Positions 24,707 to 33,129 of a stretch of 64,000 nucleotides of DNA are shown here, piece by piece. Positions within the stretch are counted from its first letter, which is position 1. Each line of letters begins with the position of its first letter. The notes beneath the pieces were generated by a model that did no database searches, was not told the DNA's origin, and saw only the letters and a program-made list of their open reading frames with translations. Made by a program: the position numbers and the translations under genes. This DNA is from Streptomyces sp. ALI-76-A (GTDB lineage: Bacteria; Actinomycetota; Actinomycetes; Streptomycetales; Streptomycetaceae): positions 1-64,000 of the forward strand of contig NZ_JASVWB010000004.1 in assembly GCF_030287445.1 (NCBI RefSeq), read 5' to 3'.

Positions 24707-25657
24707 TCAGTCGACCGTGAGGACCAGCTTCCCCGTGGTCCGGCCGGTGTCGCCCAGCGCGTGCGCCTCGGCGGCATCGGCCAGCGGGAAGGCGCCCGCG
24801 ATCGTGGGGCGCAGCCTGCCCTGCTCGACGAGGTCCGCGATCGCCCGCATACCGGCCCGGTCGGCGTCCACGAGCATCCGAAGGGCCCGTACGCCGAGCC
24901 GCTCGGCCTCCTCCTGGAACTCGCCCGAGCCGACCGGCAGGATCGACACGACGACCCCGCCCGGCCGCAGCACGCGCAGCGACCGCACGGAGGTCTCGCC
25001 GCCGAGTGTGTCCAGCACGACGTCGACGTCCTTCACCTCCTCGGCGAAGTCCGTCTCCCGGTAGTCGATCGCCTCGTCCACCCCGAGCTCGCGCAGGAAG
25101 TCGTGCTTGCCCGCGCTCGCGGTGCCGATGACATACGCGCCCCGCGCCTTGGCGATCTGCACGGCGACATGCCCGACCCCGCCGGCCGCCGCGTGGATCA
25201 GCACCCGCTGGCCCGGCTGGAGGTCCGCGTTCTCGACCAGGGCCTGCCAGGCGGTCAGGGACACCAGCGGCAGCGCGCCCGCCTGCGTGTGGTCGATCGC
25301 GGACGGCTTGCGGGTGAGGGCGCGGACCGGGGCGATGACGTACTCGGCGTGGGATCCGTGGCCGAACGGGTACGGCAGCATGCCGAAGACCTCGTCGCCC
25401 GGCACGAACGTGGCGACGCCGATGCCGACGGCCTCGACCACGCCGGAGACGTCCCACCCCAGCACGAACGGCGGTCCGCCGAGGAAGCCGCCGGTCTCCC
25501 GGTGCTTCCAGTCGGTGGGGTTGATCCCGGCGGCGCGGACTCGGACCAGCACCTCGTTGGGGCGCGGCTCGGGGCGCTCCACCCGCACTTCCTCAAGGAC
25601 CTCGGGACCGCCGAGGACGTCCTGGCTGATGGCTCGCATCGTGTTCACAGTGCTCAT
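24707..25657 (-). CDS. NADP-dependent quinone-oxidoreductase-like MDR enzyme
   Basis: 316 residues; ATG 25657 (MSTVNTMRAISQ) or the ATG six codons on, neither with a strong ribosome site. A zinc-free medium-chain reductase: AAGINPTDWKHR, GWDVSGVVEAVG, AAAGGVGHVAVQIAKARGAYVIGTAS (NADP Rossmann) and DVVLDTLGGE. It probably reduces quinones or enones with NADPH. It is divergent from a DJ-1/AraC-type regulator across about 70 bp that contain a palindrome, so it is that regulator's likely target. Confidence 0.9.
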   Translation of the reverse strand: MSTVNTMRAISQDVLGGPEVLEEVRVERPEPRPNEVLVRVRAAGINPTDWKHRETGGFLGGPPFVLGWDVSGVVEAVGIGVATFVPGDEVFGMLPYPFGHGSHAEYVIAPVRALTRKPSAIDHTQAGALPLVSLTAWQALVENADLQPGQRVLIHAAAGGVGHVAVQIAKARGAYVIGTASAGKHDFLRELGVDEAIDYRETDFAEEVKDVDVVLDTLGGETSVRSLRVLRPGGVVVSILPVGSGEFQEEAERLGVRALRMLVDADRAGMRAIADLVEQGRLRPTIAGAFPLADAAEAHALGDTGRTTGKLVLTVD

Positions 25658-25694
25658 GGTGGAACAGCCTGCCGGGAACCGCCCGCCCGGGAAA

Positions 25695-25722
25695 TGGCAT
25701 GATTGCCAATATCCGATAGGAT
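25695..25722 (+). promoter_or_regulatory. Palindrome and leaderless promoter of the DJ-1/AraC regulator gene
   Basis: TGGCA-TGAT-TGCCA (25695-25708) is a perfect 5-bp-arm dyad in the divergent region. TAGGAT (25717-25722) is a -10 consensus match that ends 6 nt before the ATG at 25729. No ribosome site is present, so the regulator message is probably leaderless. Confidence 0.65.
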
Positions 25723-25728
25723 CGTGCC

Positions 25729-26688
25729 ATGGGTGACGAGGAGCGGGTCGAGCGGGTCGTGGTGCTGGCCCTGGACGGTGTGTATCCCTTCGAGCTGGGC
25801 ATCCCCAGCCGGATCCTCGGCGCGGCCGACGGGCGGTACGAGGTGCTGACCTGCACGGTCGACGGGCGCCCGGTGCGCACCGCCGCCGACTTCACGGTCG
25901 CCGTCGAACACGGCCCCGAGATCCTGCCCACCGCCGACACCGTGGTGGTCGCCTCCATGGCGACGTCGCACATCCCGGCCGAGCTGCCCGCCGACCTCGC
26001 CGGCGCCCTGGCGAGCATCCGCCCCGACGCCCGCATCGTCTCGATCTGCACGGCCGCCTTCGTCCTCGCCGCCGCGGGCCTGCTCGACGGCCGCCGGGCC
26101 ACCACGCACTGGCAGGTGGTCGACGCGTTCCGGCAGCGGTATCCGGGCGTCGACCTGGACCCGGACGTCCTGTTCGTCGACGACGGCCGCATCCTCACCT
26201 CGGCCGGAGCCGCCTCCGGTGTCGACGTCTGTCTGCACCTGGTCCGCAAGGACCACGGCAGCGAACTCGCCAACGCGGTCGCCCGCCGCTGCGTGGTCCC
26301 GCCGTTCCGGGACGGCGGCCAGGCCCAGTACATCGAGCAGCCGGTCCCCGAGCAGGGCGCCGCGAGCACCGCCGCGACCCGCGCCTGGGCCGTGGAACGC
26401 CTGCACGAACCGCTGACCCTGGGCGACCTCGCCGCGCACGCCCGGATGAGCCTGCGCACCTTCGCCCGCCGCTTCCACGACGAGGTGGGCCTCAGCCCCG
26501 GCCGCTGGCTGATCCAGCAGCGGGTCGCCCGGGCCCGGCATCTGCTGGAGGCCAGCGACCTGTCGGTGGACCAGATCGCCGGCCGGGTCGGCTTCGCCAC
26601 CGGCGCCTCCCTGCGCCAGCACCTGCACGCCGCGATCGGGGTGTCGCCGCAGGCGTACCGGCGGACGTTCCAGGAGGCGGTCCGCTGA
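25729..26688 (+). CDS. GlxA/FtrA-type regulator (DJ-1/PfpI domain plus AraC HTH)
   Basis: 319 residues. The N-terminal class-I glutamine-amidotransferase-like domain (VVVLALDGVYPFELGIPSRI, VVVASMATSH, ARIVSICTAAFVLAAAGLLDG) keeps the Cys at the nucleophile elbow. The C-terminal pair of helix-turn-helix units of the AraC family spans about residues 220-315 (LTLGDLAAHARMSLRTFARRF, VDQIAGRVGFATGASLRQHL). Regulators of this class act on adjacent catabolic or redox genes. Here the divergent MDR oxidoreductase is the obvious candidate. Confidence 0.92.
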   Translation: MGDEERVERVVVLALDGVYPFELGIPSRILGAADGRYEVLTCTVDGRPVRTAADFTVAVEHGPEILPTADTVVVASMATSHIPAELPADLAGALASIRPDARIVSICTAAFVLAAAGLLDGRRATTHWQVVDAFRQRYPGVDLDPDVLFVDDGRILTSAGAASGVDVCLHLVRKDHGSELANAVARRCVVPPFRDGGQAQYIEQPVPEQGAASTAATRAWAVERLHEPLTLGDLAAHARMSLRTFARRFHDEVGLSPGRWLIQQRVARARHLLEASDLSVDQIAGRVGFATGASLRQHLHAAIGVSPQAYRRTFQEAVR

Positions 26689-27148
26689 CCGTACGGTGCC
26701 GCCGCCGCGTCGGAAGACCACGGACGACGGCGGACCGCCAGGGTGGGCGTGCGGGCGAGGTCCGCGGCGCTGCGCCACTGGCGGCCGGGACGCCGACGGG
26801 ATGCGGCGGCGGACGGATCCGGCGGTCGAGCGCGCGGCCGGGATCGTCCGGCGGACGCGTCAGCTTTCGTGAAGTCCCCGTGGTTCCAGCCGTGCACTGC
26901 GGTGGCCCTCCGCACGACTCCGCCGAAGGCGCCGACGGGGACCGTGTCCGGGCCGAGCCCTGGACGCCGCGCCGACCGCGCCGTACGGCGGTGGCGTCGG
27001 CCTGCGCGTCGACGCCTGCGACACCGGACGCCGGTGCGGCGACTGGCGGTTGCGGCTGACCGGCAGCACCTGGGCGGCGTACGCACGCACTCCGGAGTGC
27101 GTGGAGAAGCGGCCTGGGGCCCAGGAGGGCCGGAGCCGCACGCGGCGC
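26689..27148. other. 460-bp region between genes, possible decayed coding sequence
   Basis: No gene is supported. One plus frame from about 26960 to 27130 has Streptomyces-like codon bias (reading GVGLRVDACDTGRRCGDW), but it has no start or ribosome site, and the bias changes frame near 26955, as in a frameshifted remnant. No family was recognised. Confidence 0.35.
27084..27103. terminator. Perfect 20-bp palindrome downstream of the TetR gene
   Basis: CACGCACTCCGGAGTGCGTG is a perfect loop-free palindrome 46-65 bp after the TetR stop codon. It may act as a terminator hairpin or as a protein-binding site. The lack of a loop favours a binding site, while the position favours termination. Confidence 0.45.
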
Positions 27149-27712
27149 TCACCTGCTGGTGTGCAGGGCGACCAGCAACTGCCACACCTGGTCGGCGATC
27201 TGCCGCGCGTCGGCGTCGAGCAGCCCGTGCAGCCAGTCGGCCAGGACCCCGGCGAAGGTGGCGGCGACGGCGGAGGCGACCAGGGGCGCGTCCGCCGCAC
27301 CGGCCAGTTCGCGCTCGCGCAGGCTGTAGGACCGCAGGTCCCGGTGCAGCACCCGCCCCAGCGGGCCGCCGCCGCCCGGGGCCAGCAGTGCCCGGTACAG
27401 CGGGGTGTGCGGGGCGAGCGAGGCGAAGAACTCCGCCAGCGCGGGCGGCGCGTGCACCGGGTCGGGCCGTCCGCGCCAGGCGTGCAGCGCGTCCACGGCG
27501 TCGCGGACGACGTCCGCGCAGGCGTCGACCGCCAGTTCCTCCAGGTCGGCGTAGTGCACGTAGAACGTGGCCCGGCCGACCCCGGCCCGCCGCACCAGCG
27601 CGGCCACGCCGACCTCCGACAGGGGCCGTTCGGCGCACTCGTCGAGGAGGGCCCGGCGCAACCGCTCCCGGGTGCGGGCGGCCCGCGGGTCCCCGGCCCC
27701 GTCCCGGCTCAC
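27149..27712 (-). CDS. TetR family transcriptional regulator
   Basis: 187 residues from GTG 27710-27712 (VSRDGAGDPRAART). The start overlaps the stop of the DUF1304 gene as GTGA, indicating translational coupling. N-terminal helix-turn-helix: TRERLRRALLDECAERPLSEVGVAALVRRAGVGRATFYVHYADLEELAV. The rest is the variable ligand domain. Its operator is probably the 41-bp double palindrome upstream of DUF1304, which would make the pair autoregulated. Confidence 0.9.
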   Translation of the reverse strand: MSRDGAGDPRAARTRERLRRALLDECAERPLSEVGVAALVRRAGVGRATFYVHYADLEELAVDACADVVRDAVDALHAWRGRPDPVHAPPALAEFFASLAPHTPLYRALLAPGGGGPLGRVLHRDLRSYSLRERELAGAADAPLVASAVAATFAGVLADWLHGLLDADARQIADQVWQLLVALHTSR

Positions 27713-28071
27713 CGCGCGAGCAGCACGGCGCCCAGGGCGAGCGCACCCGGCAGGGCCTGCGCGAACAGGATGCGGCGGTTCGCCGTGACGGCCCCGAACA
27801 CGCCCGCGACCACGACACAGCACAGGAAGAACACCTGGGCGCGGAAGCCGGTCGGATCGGCGGCGATCAGGCCCCAGACCAGACCGGCCGCGAGGAAGCC
27901 GTTGTAGAGGCCCTGGTTGGCGGCCATCGGCGCGGTCGTCCGGGCCGTCTCGTCGTCGAAGCCGTGCAGGCCCCGGCCCGGCTTCTTCCGCCACAGGAAC
28001 ATCTCCAGCACCAGGATGTACACGTGCAGGGCGGCCACCAGCCCGACCAGCACGTTCGCGACCGTCTCCAC
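27709..28071 (-). CDS. DUF1304 small membrane protein
   Basis: 120 residues, start GTG 28069-28071 with AAGGAG about 11 nt upstream. Four hydrophobic helices: VLVGLVAALHVYILVLEMFLW, NGFLAAGLVWGLIAA, VFFLCCVVVAGVFGAVTA and ALPGALALGAVLLAR, with the DUF1304 segment APMAANQGLYNGFLAAG. These proteins are often encoded beside TetR regulators and are thought to be small transporters or membrane stress proteins; no function is proven. It is first in a two-gene operon with TetR. Confidence 0.88.
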   Translation of the reverse strand: METVANVLVGLVAALHVYILVLEMFLWRKKPGRGLHGFDDETARTTAPMAANQGLYNGFLAAGLVWGLIAADPTGFRAQVFFLCCVVVAGVFGAVTANRRILFAQALPGALALGAVLLAR

Positions 28072-28125
28072 GCGCGGGGCGCTCCTTCGTCTTCAGCAGT
28101 CTTCAACAGGTCTCGTCGGCAGAGA

Positions 28126-28166
28126 ACCTGGACAGGTGTCCATGATACATGGACACCTGTCCAGGT
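28126..28166. promoter_or_regulatory. 41-bp double palindrome, predicted tandem TetR operator
   Basis: Two 19-bp arms, perfectly complementary, flank ATA (28145-28147). Each arm contains its own dyad, TGGACAGGTGTCCA (28129-28142) and TGGACACCTGTCCA (28150-28163), with centres 21 bp apart, i.e. two helical turns. It lies between the divergent DUF1304-TetR and VOC genes. TATCAT on the minus strand (28147-28142), inside the centre, is a possible -10. Confidence 0.85.
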
Positions 28167-28261
28167 GACGGGCCGCCGACTGAATCCGGCGGCTCGGGAT
28201 ATCCGCAAGGAAGAGGGCGGCGGGGCACGACGCCTCGCGCCCCGGACCCTTCGGAGGAGAC

Positions 28262-28654
28262 ATGGCCTTGGTGAAAGCGGGCGTCATCGTGCTCGACTGT
28301 GCCGAGCCCGAGAAGCTCGCGGTGTTCTACAAGGAACTGCTGGAGGCCGAGCAGGTGCACGAGAGTGCCAACCGGGTGGAGATCAGGGGCGGCGACGGGT
28401 TCCGGCTGGCGTTCCGCCGCGACGTGAACGCGACGCCCCCGAGCTGGCCCCGCCCCGAGAACGCCCTCCAGGCCCACCTGGACTTCCTGGTGGAGGACCT
28501 GGACGAGGCGGAACGCAAGGTCATCGGACTCGGCGGGCGTCCACTGGAGACCAAGGACGCCACCGGCCCGTACGAGGAGCGCGGGTTCGCCGACCCGGCC
28601 GGCCACTCCTTCACGATCCGCCTCGTTCCGTCGACGGCGCCCAAGCAGGGCTGA
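28262..28654 (+). CDS. VOC superfamily (glyoxalase-like) protein
   Basis: 130 residues, ATG 28262 with GGAGGAG upstream. The beta-alpha-beta-beta-beta halves are evident: ALVKAGVIVLDCAEPEKLAVFYKELL, FRLAFRRD, then LQAHLDFLVEDLDEAERKVIGLGG and GFADPAGHSFTI. VOC proteins include glyoxalases, dioxygenases and antibiotic-sequestering proteins; this one lacks diagnostic features of any subtype. It shares the palindromic control region with the TetR operon, so it may be part of the same response. Confidence 0.87.
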   Translation: MALVKAGVIVLDCAEPEKLAVFYKELLEAEQVHESANRVEIRGGDGFRLAFRRDVNATPPSWPRPENALQAHLDFLVEDLDEAERKVIGLGGRPLETKDATGPYEERGFADPAGHSFTIRLVPSTAPKQG

Positions 28655-28705
28655 GATCCGCCGAGCAGGACTGAGCGCAGTCCGAGCGGGCCGGCCGGGG
28701 ACCGA

Positions 28706-28757
28706 GGGGGTGCCGTCCGGATCATCCCGGACGCGGGGTAAACCGGACGGCACCCCC
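28706..28757. terminator. Bidirectional hairpin terminator
   Basis: GGGGGTGCCGTCCGG and CCGGACGGCACCCCC form a perfect 15-bp stem with a 22-nt loop between the convergent VOC and DUF4235 genes. Confidence 0.88.
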
Positions 28758-28761
28758 TGGA

Positions 28762-29058
28762 TCAGTCCCGGCCGCCCTTCTCACCGGCCGGCCAGACACC
28801 GGTGGAACGCTCGATCGCGGTGGCGCCCGCACGGTCCACCGCGCTGCGCACCACGGCGAAGATGGCGCCCTGGACCGCGGCGGCCAGCAGGATCTCCCCC
28901 CAGCCGCGGTCCCGGTCGAGGGCGTCGGGCGCGTCGTCCTCGTGCCGGATCGCCTTCCAGGTCTTCTGGAAGGCCAGGCCCGCCAGGGTTCCGCTGGTCC
29001 AGCCGAGCACGAAGCCGAGGGGCTTGTAGGCGATGGGCAGCTTCTTCTTCTTTCCCAC
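28762..29058 (-). CDS. DUF4235 small membrane protein
   Basis: 98 residues from GTG 29058 (VGKKKKLPIAYKPLGF), with AAGGAG 6 nt upstream. Hydrophobic stretches PLGFVLGWTSGTLAGLAF and ILLAAAVQGAIFAVVRSAVDRAG match DUF4235, a short actinobacterial membrane family of unknown function. Only 14 nt separate it from the stop of the hydroquinone reductase gene, so the two form an operon. Confidence 0.85.
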   Translation of the reverse strand: MGKKKKLPIAYKPLGFVLGWTSGTLAGLAFQKTWKAIRHEDDAPDALDRDRGWGEILLAAAVQGAIFAVVRSAVDRAGATAIERSTGVWPAGEKGGRD

Positions 29059-29072
29059 GTGAATCTCCTTGG

Positions 29073-30098
29073 TCAACGGGTGGGTCGATGGTGTGCGGGG
29101 ACCGCCTCGGCGGGCGGCACCGGACCCGGCGGCGTTCCGTCGCCGAACGGCCGGCCGCCCAGCTGCTCCCGGTGATGGGGGGTCAGCCAGCCCGCCAGGT
29201 CCGGCCCGAGCGGCACGACGCCGGTCGGGTTGATACCGGCGTGCACCTGGTAGTAGTGCCGCTTGATGTGATCGAAGTCGACCGTGTCGCCGAAGCCCGG
29301 TGTCTGGTAGAGGTCACGCGCGTACGCCCACAGCACCGGGTTCTCCGTCAGCTTCCAGCGGTTGCACTTGAAGTGACCGTGATAGACGGCGTCGAAACGG
29401 ACCAGCGTGGTGAAAAGCCGGATGTCCGCCTCGGTGATCGTGTCGCCGACGAGATAGCGCTGCCGGGCCAGACGCGGTGTCAGCAGCTCCAGACGCCGGA
29501 AGACGCCCGCGCAGGCGGCTTCGTACTCCTCCTGGCCGGTCGCGAAGCCCGCCCGGTACACGCCGTTGTTGACGTCCTCGTAGACCTCCGCCATCACCGA
29601 GTCGATCTCGTCGCGCAGCGCCCGCGGATACAGGTCGGGTGCCCCTTCCCGGTGCAGGGCCGTCCACTCGGTGGCGAGGTCCAGGGTGATCCGCTGGTAG
29701 TCGTTGGTGACCAGCCTCCCGCTCGGCACGTCCACGACCGCGGGCACGCTCACCCCGCCGGGGTAGTCCTTCTCCCGCTTGTCGTAGGCCTCGCCGAGGT
29801 AGCGGATGCCGAGCACCGGGTCGCGGCCGTCGGGGTCCAGGGTGAACCGCCAGCTGCGGTCGTCCTGGATCGGGTCGGCGACGGCGAGGGACAGGGCGTC
29901 CTCCAGGCCGAGGAGCCGCCGGGAGACCAGCGCCCGGCTCGCCCACGGACAGGCGCGGCTGGCGACCAGCCGGTAGCGGCCGGCCTCCACCGGCCAGCCG
30001 TCCCGGCCGTCGGCGGTGATCCGGTCCGCGAAGTGACTCCGGGACCGTTTGAACGCCTTCCTTCCGTACCCGCTGTTGCCGTCCTCGCCGGTGCCCAT
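29073..30098 (-). CDS. Glutathionyl-hydroquinone reductase-like protein (GST Xi class)
   Basis: 341 residues, ATG 30096-30098 with GGGAGG upstream. Thioredoxin-fold N-domain with the Cys motif SRACPWASRALVSRRLLGLE, NDYQRIT, and a GST C-domain (YVGxTITEADIRLFTTLVRFDAVYHGHFKCN). This matches YqjG/EcmB-type S-glutathionyl-hydroquinone reductases, which remove glutathione from hydroquinone conjugates. Actinobacteria use mycothiol instead of glutathione, so the natural thiol partner is probably different. DUF4235 follows in the same operon. Confidence 0.9.
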   Translation of the reverse strand: MGTGEDGNSGYGRKAFKRSRSHFADRITADGRDGWPVEAGRYRLVASRACPWASRALVSRRLLGLEDALSLAVADPIQDDRSWRFTLDPDGRDPVLGIRYLGEAYDKREKDYPGGVSVPAVVDVPSGRLVTNDYQRITLDLATEWTALHREGAPDLYPRALRDEIDSVMAEVYEDVNNGVYRAGFATGQEEYEAACAGVFRRLELLTPRLARQRYLVGDTITEADIRLFTTLVRFDAVYHGHFKCNRWKLTENPVLWAYARDLYQTPGFGDTVDFDHIKRHYYQVHAGINPTGVVPLGPDLAGWLTPHHREQLGGRPFGDGTPPGPVPPAEAVPAHHRPTR

Positions 30099-30229
30099 CG
30101 TTCCTCCCTGCCTGTGCTCCGCGGTACGCCCGCCGCTGTGGCCCGCGGTGCGCCTGCCTCGGAGAACGCGTTCCCCGTTTTCCGCCGACGGCACGGCGTG
30201 AGTCGAAACGACGCGGGCAAGCGGCGGAG

Positions 30230-31201
30230 GTGACAGAGACAACCGCACGACAGAAGGCAGACCGCAAGACCCGCGTCACCGTGCTCGTGGCGCTCGCCGC
30301 GAACCTGGTGATCGCGGTGGCCAAGGCAGTGGGCGGCCTCCTCGCCGCCTCCCCGGCACTGCTCTCGGAGGCCGCGCACTCCGTGGCCGACAGCCTCAAC
30401 GAGGTGTTCCTGCTCGCCGCGCTGCGCCGCAGCCGCCGACCCGCCGACCGGCGCCATCCCTTCGGCTACGGCAAGGAACGGTTCTTCTGGTCGTTGCTCG
30501 CCGCCGTCGGGATCTTCGTGATGGGCGGCTGCTTCTCCTTCTTCCAGGGCGTCGAGGCCCTGCGCAACGGCGCCGAGGAGAAACTCAGCGGGTACGTGGC
30601 CGGCCTGGTCGTGCTGGCTGTCGCCCTGCTCGCCGAGGGGGCCTCGCTGCTGCGCGCCCTGTACCAGGTGCGCCGGCAGGGTGGCGGTGTGGACGGACTG
30701 CGCGATCCCGCCCTGCGCACCGTCATCGCCGAGGACGGCACCGCGGTGGTCGGCGTCACCCTCGCGATGGCCGGCATGGCGCTGCACATGGTCACCGGCC
30801 AGGTCGTGTGGGAGGCGTCCGCGTCACTGGCGATCGGGGTGCTGCTCGTCTACGTCGCCTTCCGGCTGGGACGCGACGCGCGGGACCAGCTGATCGGGGA
30901 GGCCGCCGAGCCGGAGGCCAGCGGCAGGATCCGGGCGGTGCTGGACGCCCAGCCCGAGATCGACAGCGTGGAGGCGCTGTTCACGATGAAGATGGGCCTG
31001 GACTCGCTCCTCGTGGCCGCCCGCGTCGACCTGATACCCGGCATGGACAGCGAACGGGTCGAGGAGGTCGCCGTACGCATCAAGCGGTCGATCGCCAGTA
31101 CCGTCCCCGGGACGGACCAGATCTTCCTGGACGTGACCGACCGTCCCGCCGAGGAGGCGCGGGAAAGCCCCGCCGCGACGGGGGAGCGCGGCGGGGCCTG
31201 A
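30230..31201 (+). CDS. Cation diffusion facilitator (CDF) family transporter
   Basis: 323 residues, GTG 30230; the purine-rich GGCGGAG sits directly before it, so the spacing is unusually short. Transmembrane metal site motif SEAAHSVADSLNEVFLLAAL (in place of HSxxD) and the second site AEDGTAVVGVTLAMAGMALH are typical of CDF exporters. About six helices precede a cytoplasmic ferredoxin-like domain (IRAVLDAQPEIDSVEALFTMKMG). It exports divalent cations such as Zn, Fe or Mn against protons. It is divergent from the hydroquinone reductase operon. Confidence 0.9.
   Translation: MTETTARQKADRKTRVTVLVALAANLVIAVAKAVGGLLAASPALLSEAAHSVADSLNEVFLLAALRRSRRPADRRHPFGYGKERFFWSLLAAVGIFVMGGCFSFFQGVEALRNGAEEKLSGYVAGLVVLAVALLAEGASLLRALYQVRRQGGGVDGLRDPALRTVIAEDGTAVVGVTLAMAGMALHMVTGQVVWEASASLAIGVLLVYVAFRLGRDARDQLIGEAAEPEASGRIRAVLDAQPEIDSVEALFTMKMGLDSLLVAARVDLIPGMDSERVEEVAVRIKRSIASTVPGTDQIFLDVTDRPAEEARESPAATGERGGA
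31167..31197 (+). terminator. Terminator hairpin inside the 3' end of the CDF gene
   Basis: GCCCCGCCGCG and CGCGGCGGGGC form a perfect 11-bp stem with a 9-nt loop. It lies within the last 12 codons, and the TGA stop follows at 31199-31201. Confidence 0.75.
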
Positions 31202-31270
31202 CCATCGAATGCCCGGCGGACGCGAGTCCATGCGTGCGCCGGGCGGAACTTTTTTCCGAAGCGGCCGGCG

Positions 31271-31714
31271 CTACTCGACGGGATCCAGCACGAAGACCGG
31301 TATGTCCCGGTCCGTCTTCTCCTGGTAGTCGGCGTACGCCGGGTAGGCGGCGACCGCGCGCTCCCACCACTCGGCCTTCTCCGCGCCGGTGACCTCACGG
31401 GCCGTCAGATCCCACTTGCGCGGACCGTCCTGGAGCTCCACCCGCGGGTCGGCCTTGACGTTGTGGTACCAGACCGGGTGCTGGGGCGCACCGCCCAGGG
31501 ACGCGACGACGGCGTACCGGCCCTCGTGCTCGACGCGCATCAGCGGTGTCTTGCGCAGCTTGCCGCTCTTCGCGCCCCGGGTCGTCAGCAGGACGACGGG
31601 CAGGCCCGTGTCCAGCAGTGTGGTCCCCTCGGTGCCGCCGGAGCTCTCGTACAGCTCCACCTGTTCGCGCACCCACGTGGTCGGGCTGGGTTCGTACTCG
31701 CCCTCAAGAGGCAT
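31271..31714 (-). CDS. F420-type nitroreductase / deazaflavin-dependent oxidoreductase (Ddn family)
   Basis: 147 residues from ATG 31714 ([18 protein letters not shown]), the usual start of family members; an ATG seven codons upstream has no ribosome site. Split-barrel Ddn/DUF385 fold: [51 protein letters not shown]. In mycobacteria Ddn reduces menaquinone and nitroimidazoles with F420H2. The substrate here is unknown. Confidence 0.9.
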   Translation of the reverse strand: MPLEGEYEPSPTTWVREQVELYESSGGTEGTTLLDTGLPVVLLTTRGAKSGKLRKTPLMRVEHEGRYAVVASLGGAPQHPVWYHNVKADPRVELQDGPRKWDLTAREVTGAEKAEWWERAVAAYPAYADYQEKTDRDIPVFVLDPVE

Positions 31715-31923
31715 GGCATCCGTCCCATCGGTCATCGACTACTGCTCGTTCGCACGCAGTCCAACATCCGCACGCGCGGAAATCATCCGTGTCGTCTGCC
31801 CCAGCGGCTCCGCATGACGCCGCCCGGCCATTACCTCGCCGGTAATCGCCCGCACCGACCAGGTACGGCACAGTCGTGGGCGAACCGGCACCACAGCCGT
31901 CCGTCCGACGAGAGGGCCGCCCC

Positions 31924-32358
31924 GTGACCACGACCACCGACCCGACCACCCGCGCCGTCGTCGGGGAACTGCTCGCGCGGATCGGCGCGGGCGACCCCGA
32001 GCGGATCGCCGAGCTGTACGCCGAGCGGACCGACTGGCGGCTCAACTGGCCCGAGGACGAGCACGGCCGCGCCGCCACCCCCTGGATCCGGCACCGCGCC
32101 ACCCGCGCCGACGCCGCCGCCCACTTCCGGGACCTGGCCGCCCACCACGTCGCCGGCCAGGACGCGACCCGGATCGAGCGGATCCTGGTGGACGGCGCCG
32201 ACGCCGTGGTGCTCGGCGAGATCCGGCAGACCGCCGCCGCCACCGGCCGGCCCTATCGCGCCCGGTTCGCCCTGCACCTCACCGTCGAGGACGGACTGAT
32301 CGTCCGTCATCACGTCTACGAGGACAGCCTCGCGGTGGCCCGCGCCTTCACCCCGTGA
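31924..32358 (+). CDS. SnoaL-like (NTF2-fold) protein
   Basis: 144 residues from GTG 31924 (VTTTTDPTTRAVVGEL), with GAGAGGG upstream. Pattern: LLARIGAGDPERIAELYAERTDWRL ... HFRDLAAHHV ... GEIRQTAAATGRPYRARFALHLTVEDGLIVRHHVYED. This is the nuclear-transport-factor-2 fold of SnoaL-like proteins, used by cyclases, isomerases and orphan stress proteins. No polyketide genes are close, so no reaction is assigned. It converges on the LysE gene with a 12-bp gap. Confidence 0.87.
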   Translation: MTTTTDPTTRAVVGELLARIGAGDPERIAELYAERTDWRLNWPEDEHGRAATPWIRHRATRADAAAHFRDLAAHHVAGQDATRIERILVDGADAVVLGEIRQTAAATGRPYRARFALHLTVEDGLIVRHHVYEDSLAVARAFTP

Positions 32359-32370
32359 CCGCCGGGCTCC

Positions 32371-33000
32371 TCACGACGGAGCCACCATGCGCACCGCCAG
32401 GACCGTGATCACGCCGCTCGACAGCAGTGCCGTCACCAGCCGGCCCCGGTGCCCCGTCAGAGCCCGGCCCAGCAGCGCGCCGCCCCCGGCGAGCAGCACC
32501 TGCCAGCTCGCGGACGCGGCGCAGGCCGCCAGCACGAACACCCCCTGTTCCAGGGGCCGTACGGCCACCTCGGCACGGCTGCCGAGCACCAGGGCCGCGA
32601 AGTAGATCACGGTGGTCGGGTTGAGCAGGGTGATCCCGAGCAGGGCCAGGTACGCCCGTGCGGGGCTCGGGGGCGGCGGCTCGGTGCGGAGGGTGAGCCG
32701 GTGGCCGCGGTACCGGCGTACGGCCGTGACCGTGCCCCCCACCGCCAGCGCGAGCAGCACCAGGGCGGAGGTCCACCGCAACGGCCCGAGCACCGGCCGC
32801 AGCACGCCCGCCAGGGTCGCGCCCCCGAGGGTGGCCGCCAGGGCGTACAGCCCGTCGGCGGTGGCGATGCCGAGCGCGGCACAGACCCCGGTGCGCAGGG
32901 ACGTACGGGCGGTGAGGGAGACCAGACAGGTCGCGACCGCGCCCACGGGAACGGCGATGCCGTACCCCGCGAGCAGACCCGCGACCAGGGCGCCGGTCAC
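32371..33000 (-). CDS. LysE family amino-acid exporter
   Basis: 209 residues from GTG 33000 (VTGALVAGLLAGYGIAVPVG). Six hydrophobic segments and the family motif near the N-terminus (GYGIAVPVGAVATCLV), plus LLNPTTVIYFAALVLG in the middle, identify LysE/RhtB exporters. It probably exports a basic or hydrophobic amino acid with proton antiport. The ribosome site is weak, so the start is tentative. Confidence 0.82.
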   Translation of the reverse strand: MTGALVAGLLAGYGIAVPVGAVATCLVSLTARTSLRTGVCAALGIATADGLYALAATLGGATLAGVLRPVLGPLRWTSALVLLALAVGGTVTAVRRYRGHRLTLRTEPPPPSPARAYLALLGITLLNPTTVIYFAALVLGSRAEVAVRPLEQGVFVLAACAASASWQVLLAGGGALLGRALTGHRGRLVTALLSSGVITVLAVRMVAPS

Positions 33001-33129
33001 GAGCCCGTGAACCTGGGTCCCCGCTCTCGGCCGGGCTGCTGTCGACGGCACACCGGGCGGACGTCGGCGGTGGTCGGCGGCAGGAGGACAGCGGTCGTCG
33101 GCATGGCCAGATCCTGCGGGTACGGCCCC

